From JBCFBK01 sp038562555 (GTDB lineage Bacteria > Bacteroidota > Bacteroidia > Bacteroidales > Prolixibacteraceae), in the NCBI GenBank assembly GCA_038562555.1, contig JBCFBK010000025.1, positions 1 to 64,000 on the forward strand: DNA of 64,000 nucleotides. The letters are read 5' to 3'. A model generated the notes under the pieces. That model was not told the DNA's origin and did no database searches. It saw nothing but the letters and a program-made list of their open reading frames with translations. How positions within the stretch are numbered: position 1 is the stretch's first letter; each line of letters begins with the position of its first letter. The position numbers and the translations under genes were made by a program. Positions 59,970 through 64,000 of the stretch are shown piece by piece.

Positions 59970-60037
59970 AGCTGTTAGCTATGAGCTCTTAGCTTTTAGT
60001 GAATAGCAGAAGCTCACAGCTAAAGGCTAACAGCTTC
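59970..60037. repeat. Inverted heptad arrays between divergent genes
   Basis: Left arm AGCTGTT, AGCTATG, AGCTCTT, AGCTTTT (59970-59997) faces right arm AAGCTCA, CAGCTAA, AGGCTAA, CAGCTTC (60010-60037), which is its imperfect reverse complement. The hairpin lies upstream of recF rather than between convergent ends, so here it cannot serve as a simple terminator for flanking genes. Confidence 0.75.
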
Positions 60038-60050
60038 CTGACTTTTTTAT

Positions 60051-60058
60051 TAGCTTTG
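60051..60058 (+). promoter_or_regulatory. Bacteroidota -7 element of recF
   Basis: TAGCTTTG, 20 nt before the recF ATG and directly after the inverted heptad arrays. Confidence 0.5.
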
Positions 60059-60078
60059 CCTTCATTAAGATTCGATTC

Positions 60079-61182
60079 ATGTATCTGGAAAGTTTATCGC
60101 TTGTCAATTTTAAAAATCTGGAGGAGGTGGATATCCGTTTTTCTCCCGACCTGAACTGTTTTATCGGGAATAACGGTGCCGGTAAAACCAACCTGATGGA
60201 TGCGATTTACTACCTGTCGTTCTGCAAAAGCTTTCTCAACCCGGTCGATCAGATGAATATCCGGCACCAGACCGATTTTTTTGTGATACAGGGCAAATAT
60301 CAACGGTCCGACCAGGAGGAGAATGTCTATTGCGGTTTAAAGGCGGGGCAGAAGAAGTATTTCAAGCGGAACAAGAAGATCTATAAACGGTTGTCAGAAC
60401 ACATCGGACTGCTTCCGCTGGTCATTGTCACTCCCTCCGATATCGAGCTGATTATGGGTGGCAGCGAAGAACGGCGGAGGTTTCTGGATGCCCTGATTTC
60501 GCAGTATGACCAGGTTTACCTCGATCATCTCATCCGGTATAACCGTGCCCTGATGCAACGGAACAAGTTGCTAAAGCAATTTGCCGGCGAACGCTTTTTC
60601 AGGCAGGATATGCTCGAAGCCTGGGATGACCAGCTGGTGCGGTTCGGACGGCAGATTCATGAAAAGCGGGTGGAATATGTCCGGCAGATTGAGCCGGTAT
60701 TTCAGCAATACTACGGGCTGATTTCGGGAGGAAGCGAAAAGATCGGTCTGGTATATCAGTCACAATTAACGGAACAGGATTTTGAGTCGCTGATGGCCGA
60801 AAGCCGGCAGAAGGACCTGATGCTTCAGTTCACAACAACCGGAGTTCATAAGGACGACATTATTTTTAACCTGGGCGATCATCCGATCAGAAAACTGGGG
60901 TCGGAAGGACAAAAGAAGACTTATCTGGTGGCACTAAAGCTTGCACAGTTCGACTTCATCAAGAAAATGTCGGAACTAACTCCCGTATTGCTGCTCGACG
61001 ATATCTTTGACAAACTTGACAAGCACCGGGTAAAACAAATCGTCAGCCTGGTTGCCGACGAACATTTCGGACAGATTTTTATAACCGACACAAACCGGGA
61101 ACATCTGGACCGGATCATTCAGGAAGTTTCGGCGGAGTCGAAAATTTTCATGGTCGATAACGGAACGGTAAAGGAGGCTTAA
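60079..61182 (+). CDS. recF: Recombination mediator RecF
   Basis: SMC-like ATPase that helps load RecA at gaps and stalled forks. 367 residues. Walker A is NCFIGNNGAGKTNLMDAIYY at about residues 31-50; the central arm contains PSDIELIMGGSEERRRFLDA; the signature is LGSEGQKKTYLVALKLA and Walker B PVLLLDDIFDKLD. It is directly followed by the DUF721 gene with no gap, a common Bacteroidota arrangement. The dnaA-dnaN neighbours seen in many phyla are absent. Confidence 0.95.
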   Translation: MYLESLSLVNFKNLEEVDIRFSPDLNCFIGNNGAGKTNLMDAIYYLSFCKSFLNPVDQMNIRHQTDFFVIQGKYQRSDQEENVYCGLKAGQKKYFKRNKKIYKRLSEHIGLLPLVIVTPSDIELIMGGSEERRRFLDALISQYDQVYLDHLIRYNRALMQRNKLLKQFAGERFFRQDMLEAWDDQLVRFGRQIHEKRVEYVRQIEPVFQQYYGLISGGSEKIGLVYQSQLTEQDFESLMAESRQKDLMLQFTTTGVHKDDIIFNLGDHPIRKLGSEGQKKTYLVALKLAQFDFIKKMSELTPVLLLDDIFDKLDKHRVKQIVSLVADEHFGQIFITDTNREHLDRIIQEVSAESKIFMVDNGTVKEA

Positions 61183-61473
61183 ATGAGAAAAAGCAATACG
61201 GAAAAACTGAGTGATCTGATCCGGGGTTATGTTGAAGACAATAAGCTCGGGGGCAAGCTGACCGAGGTCGATATCATCTCTTCGTGGGAAGGGCTGCTTG
61301 GGAAAACCGTGGCTTTTTACACTCAGGAGCTCCGCATCAGCAACGGGACGCTTTTTGTGAAGATCAGTTCACCCGTGGTCAGGCACGAATTGATGATGAT
61401 GAAGGAAGACATCCGCAAAAAGCTTAATGAAAAAGCGGGGCAGGAAACGATACGGCAGATTGTTTTCAGATAG
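61183..61473 (+). CDS. DUF721 (DciA-like) protein
   Basis: A 96-residue DUF721 protein related to DciA, which helps load the replicative helicase in bacteria lacking DnaC. EKLSDLIRGYVEDNKLGGKL and ISSWEGLLGKTVAFYTQEL followed by NGTLFVKISSPVVRHELM are the conserved parts. The ATG follows the recF stop immediately and is preceded by a good AAGGAGG at 61171-61177, one of the few strong Shine-Dalgarno sequences here. Its stop codon abuts a heptad/octad array. Confidence 0.88.
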   Translation: MRKSNTEKLSDLIRGYVEDNKLGGKLTEVDIISSWEGLLGKTVAFYTQELRISNGTLFVKISSPVVRHELMMMKEDIRKKLNEKAGQETIRQIVFR

Positions 61474-61599
61474 GAAGCTGGGAGCTATTAGCACTATGCT
61501 TTCTACCCTGTAACCCTGCCACCCTGCAACCTTGTACCCTTTTCCGGTCTTCGTTCTCCTTTTCCTCCATGCCCTATGCCCTATGCCCCATGCTCTATG
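61473..61599. repeat. Mosaic heptad-octad-heptad array
   Basis: GGAAGCT, GGGAGCT, ATTAGCA, CTATGCT (61473-61500); octads ACCCTGTA, ACCCTGCC, ACCCTGCA, ACCTTGTA (61505-61536); heptads CCCTTTT, CCGGTCT, TCGTTCT, CCTTTTC, CTCCATG, CCCTATG, CCCTATG, CCCCATG, CTCTATG (61537-61599). It shares octads and CCCTATG-type heptads with the 49.4 kb array but in another order, and lies between convergent DUF721 and ndk genes. Confidence 0.85.
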
Positions 61600-61664
61600 C
61601 AAAAACAGGAACCCCCTTTTCAAAAGATTCCCGTTTCATGCATGTCTTTCTTGATGGGCCCGCT

Positions 61665-62084
61665 TTATACTCTCGCCGTTTTAGAGAAAAAGAAATCGGA
61701 CTCGATGATGGCATTTTCATCACTGTCTGACCCGTGGACGGCGTTTCTGGCTTTCGATTCGGCAAACAGCTTGCGGATCGTTCCTTCTTCTGCTTCGGCC
61801 GGATCTGTTGCGCCGATCAGTTTTCTGAATTCGGCTACGGCGTCCTCTTTCTGCAGGATGGCAACGACAACCGGACCAGAACTCATAAATTCGGTCAGTT
61901 CGGCGTAAAACGGGCGTTCCTTATGCACTTCATAAAAAGAGCGCGCCTGTTCCCGCGTCATTTGAATCAGTTGAAGCGCTTTGATTTCGAAACCGGCTTC
62001 ATTCATCTTTTGCAGGATAGCACCTGCCAGATTCCTTTTCACAGCATCCGGTTTGATAATGGTAAATGTTTGTTTACCAGACAT
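61665..62084 (-). CDS. ndk: Nucleoside diphosphate kinase
   Basis: Equilibrates NDP and NTP pools through a phosphohistidine. 139 residues, standard. FTIIKPDAVKRNLAGAIL starts the fold, and the active-site His is in ARNAVHGSDSDENA. It is monocistronic, convergent with recF-DUF721 across a repeat array, with about 65 nt of ordinary sequence between the array and the ndk stop. Confidence 0.96.
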   Translation of the reverse strand: MSGKQTFTIIKPDAVKRNLAGAILQKMNEAGFEIKALQLIQMTREQARSFYEVHKERPFYAELTEFMSSGPVVVAILQKEDAVAEFRKLIGATDPAEAEEGTIRKLFAESKARNAVHGSDSDENAIIESDFFFSKTARV

Positions 62085-62166
62085 AGTTCGTATTTTTAAA
62101 TGATTAATGAGTAGCTGCGAAATTAAAAAATAAATCAGGGAATCCCGTTTAAGGAGTCATTATTTT

Positions 62167-62174
62167 TATATTTG
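62167..62174 (+). promoter_or_regulatory. Bacteroidota -7 element upstream of the DHH gene
   Basis: TATATTTG, about 45 nt before the TTG at 62220 and 105 nt before the TTG at 62280. Confidence 0.45.
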
Positions 62175-62279
62175 CAATTCAGGCGATCATAAATGAACAG
62201 GAATTACGTTCTTTAACCATTGTTTACAGCAGTAAAAGAGGGATGCCTGATTTTTGTCATATCTTTAAAAACTACAAAT

Positions 62280-63314
62280 TTGAAGCCTTTTGATTCAGAA
62301 TTAATTAACGCATTCCGGGAACGATTGGTGCAGATGGAATCAACGATTGCGATCATTCCTCATATTAATGCCGATGGAGATGCTATCGGTTCTGTGCTTG
62401 GATTAGCCGGAATTTTAAAGAACGCCGGGAAAAAGGTAGTTGTGCTTTCGCCCAACCATTTCCCAAATTTTTTGAAGTGGATGGAAGGAGCCCGCGAGAT
62501 TCTCGTTTACACCTCCTCACGCAAGAAGGTTGAGCAAGCCTTATCGGAGGCCGGCATGATGATTTGCCTGGACTTTAACCAGGCGGCAAGAGCCGGTGAA
62601 ATGAAAGAGCTGGTCGAAAAATTTCCCGGACCCGGCGTTGTCATTGATCATCATCCCTACCCAAAACCCTTTACCGAACTGATGATCTCCCATCCGGAGT
62701 CTTCTTCGACGGCGGAACTTGTTTTCCACGTGGCAAAGGCCATGGGATACGACCGGTACATCAATAAAAGTGTAGCCGAGGCGATCTACTGCGGTATCAT
62801 GACCGATACCGGTTCGTTCGACTATAATGTTTCCGATCCGCAGACCTTTCAAACAGTCAGCGAACTGCTGACTTACGGAATTGATCCGGAAGCCATTCAC
62901 GGAAAAGTGTTTGACAATTACTCCGAGGAACGGATGCGTTTGCTCGGATACTGTCTGAACGAATGTATGGAGGTATACCCGGAGTACCACTCGGCGATGA
63001 TGTACCTGTCGAAAGAAGTGCAGCAGAAATACAATTTTTTGTCCGGCGATAATGAAGGTTTTGTGAACTACCCGCTTTCCATCAAGGGAATTCATTTCAG
63101 CGCGTTTTTTACGGAGAAGGAAGATCATATTAAGGTATCTTTCCGTTCAAAGGGAGAGTTTCCTGTGAATGACTTTGCTGTTAAAAATTTCAATGGCGGC
63201 GGACACCGCAATGCATCAGGAGGCGAGATATATGCTCCGCTGCAGGAAACCCTGGAGAAATTCCGGCAGTTACTTCCGGAGTACAGGACCATGTTAAAAA
63301 AAACCAGGATCTAA
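62280..63314 (+). CDS. nrnA: DHH/DHHA1 family phosphoesterase (NrnA-like)
   Basis: A 344-residue phosphoesterase of the NrnA type, which degrades nano-RNAs and pAp and in some bacteria pApA from c-di-AMP. Motifs: HINADGDAIGSVLGLAGIL, CLDFNQAARAGEM, VVIDHHPYP (the DHH triad), the distal Asp in IMTDTGSFDYN, and C-terminal FNGGGHRNASGGEI of DHHA1. The start is not ATG: TTG at 62280 gives the usual family length, and TTG at 62220 is an alternative. The window also holds a PgpH-type HD protein, so a cyclic dinucleotide turnover route is conceivable. Confidence 0.88.
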   Translation: MKPFDSELINAFRERLVQMESTIAIIPHINADGDAIGSVLGLAGILKNAGKKVVVLSPNHFPNFLKWMEGAREILVYTSSRKKVEQALSEAGMMICLDFNQAARAGEMKELVEKFPGPGVVIDHHPYPKPFTELMISHPESSSTAELVFHVAKAMGYDRYINKSVAEAIYCGIMTDTGSFDYNVSDPQTFQTVSELLTYGIDPEAIHGKVFDNYSEERMRLLGYCLNECMEVYPEYHSAMMYLSKEVQQKYNFLSGDNEGFVNYPLSIKGIHFSAFFTEKEDHIKVSFRSKGEFPVNDFAVKNFNGGGHRNASGGEIYAPLQETLEKFRQLLPEYRTMLKKTRI

Positions 63315-63342
63315 AGTGGAATGATTTACCATTGACTGTTTG

Positions 63343-64000
63343 TCATTTTCCCAGGATAAAGATCACCGGCCGTTTATGCAGATCAGGCTTGTTTTTCTTC
63401 CATTCCGCGATGGGAAGTGTACGGATGAATTCACTGTCGAGGGTAATGTCGCACGCGATGCAGAGGCGGGTACGCGGCTGGCAAGTGGCCACCAGGGAGT
63501 CGAACAGTTGCATGTTCCGGTAAGGCGCTTCAATAAACAACTGGCTTTGGTTTTCCGAAAAAATACGTTTTTCAAGCAACTGAATTTGTCTGGCCTGTTC
63601 CTCTTTTTTTATGGGCAGATAGCCGTTGAAGGCAAAGTTCTGTCCGTTCATTCCTGAGGCCATCATCGCCAGAAGGATGGAAGAAGGACCAACCATCGGG
63701 ATCACGCGGATGCCCTTTTCGTGGGCTATTCGCACTACGTCGGCGCCCGGATCGGCCACGCCCGGACAACCGGCTTCCGACATCACGCCCACATCCATTC
63801 CTTTCAGCACAGGCTCCAGATAAGTATGGATCATATTCAGATTGGTATGCTGGTTCAGCTCATAAAAATGCAACTGATCAATGTCGATCTCTTGATCTGT
63901 TTTTTTCAGGAACCGGCGCGCGGTGCGGACGTTTTCCACGATGAAATGAGATATCGACCGTACGACTTCGCGGTGGCCGGGAGGAATGACCGTTTCCAGT
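63343..64000 (-). CDS. RsmI-like tetrapyrrole-methylase-fold SAM methyltransferase, 5' partial
   Basis: A SAM methyltransferase of the RsmI (16S rRNA 2'-O-cytidine) fold, cut by the right end of the window. The frame stays open to position 64000, and the sequence before the internal GTG at 63939 is coding (VIPPGHREVVRSISHFIVEN), so the true start is just outside. Motifs: NVRTARRFLKK, VGVMSEAGCPGVADPGADVV, VGPSSILLAMMASG and FIEAPYRNMQLF. Bacteroidota carry both RsmI and shorter paralogues; this is closer to a short paralogue, so the target is uncertain. Confidence 0.85.
   Translation of the reverse strand, partial: LETVIPPGHREVVRSISHFIVENVRTARRFLKKTDQEIDIDQLHFYELNQHTNLNMIHTYLEPVLKGMDVGVMSEAGCPGVADPGADVVRIAHEKGIRVIPMVGPSSILLAMMASGMNGQNFAFNGYLPIKKEEQARQIQLLEKRIFSENQSQLFIEAPYRNMQLFDSLVATCQPRTRLCIACDITLDSEFIRTLPIAEWKKNKPDLHKRPVIFILGK

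Noticed and set aside
1..64000. tRNA and rRNA genes
   Set aside because: I looked for GTTC-type T-loops followed by acceptor ends and for rRNA-like stretches and found none I could support by eye; a tRNAscan run would be needed to be certain.

Overview
The window reads as a chromosomal segment of a Bacteroidota bacterium, most likely from the Bacteroidales/Marinilabiliales side (inference). The evidence is a type IX secretion (T9SS) sorting domain, a DUF5686/carboxypeptidase-regulatory-like outer-membrane protein, a RecF-DUF721 pair, Bacteroidota-style promoters (TAnnTTTG, sometimes with TTTG 18-19 nt upstream), mostly weak Shine-Dalgarno signals and frequent TTG/GTG starts. No rRNA, tRNA, CRISPR array, insertion sequence or prophage was seen. 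The first gene is cut at its 5' end by the left edge and the last gene at its 5' end by the right edge.

Layout. 1-8.1 kb holds housekeeping and transport genes (SpmA/B-type membrane protein, CPA2 antiporter, Dabb protein, kdsA, pdxH, a thiol-disulfide protein) plus a small soluble sensor kinase with a REC-PAS-LuxR regulator that is split by an apparent one-base frameshift. 8.2-8.8 kb is a J-domain protein/small DNA-binding-like protein pair behind a perfect palindrome. 8.8-18.8 kb is one tightly packed chemosensory operon (STAS, CheY, CheA, CheW, MCP, CheR, a histidine-kinase-like protein that has lost its phospho-acceptor His, CheD, CheB, and a REC-HisKA-HATPase-REC hybrid kinase) with no motility genes beside it. 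18.8-22.4 kb is a methionine block (metA with the acetyl-type Glu111, metY, and an aspartokinase-like protein with eroded active-site motifs) behind a structured leader. 22.7-24.8 kb has a lipoprotein, TcdA and a TatD-type hydrolase. 25-28 kb has an ECF sigma factor, a probable membrane anti-sigma factor and a DUF4097-type protein. 28-31.7 kb has a CDF exporter, nspC, dapA and a DUF6913-like gene. 31.8-41.5 kb has ligA, ridA, class I fumarase, argF-arcC, a Uup-type ABC-F ATPase, nth and an 8Fe ferredoxin. 41.6-50.9 kb has a sorting-domain-only small secreted protein, the DUF5686 protein, a HutI homologue lacking several metal-site residues, a 7TM-HD phosphodiesterase, an NlpC/P60 endopeptidase, a NUDIX hydrolase, a WbqC-like protein and LapA. 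51-64 kb has lepB, dapB, a Cof-type HAD phosphatase, a two-half M16 protease, a Spy-like small exported protein, a nucleotidyltransferase, ribH, a TPR membrane protein, recF-DUF721, ndk, a DHH phosphoesterase and a RsmI-like methyltransferase.

The most unusual feature is a dispersed family of intergenic arrays built from 7-nt units (AGCTGTT, CCCATGC, GTCGTAA, GACACAA, TTTCCGG types) and 8-nt units (ACCCTGTA, AAGGTAGC types). They are joined in different orders at eight or more intergenic sites, sometimes as facing inverted arms between convergent genes. They touch start and stop codons but do not enter the body of any gene. I do not recognise a named family for them.
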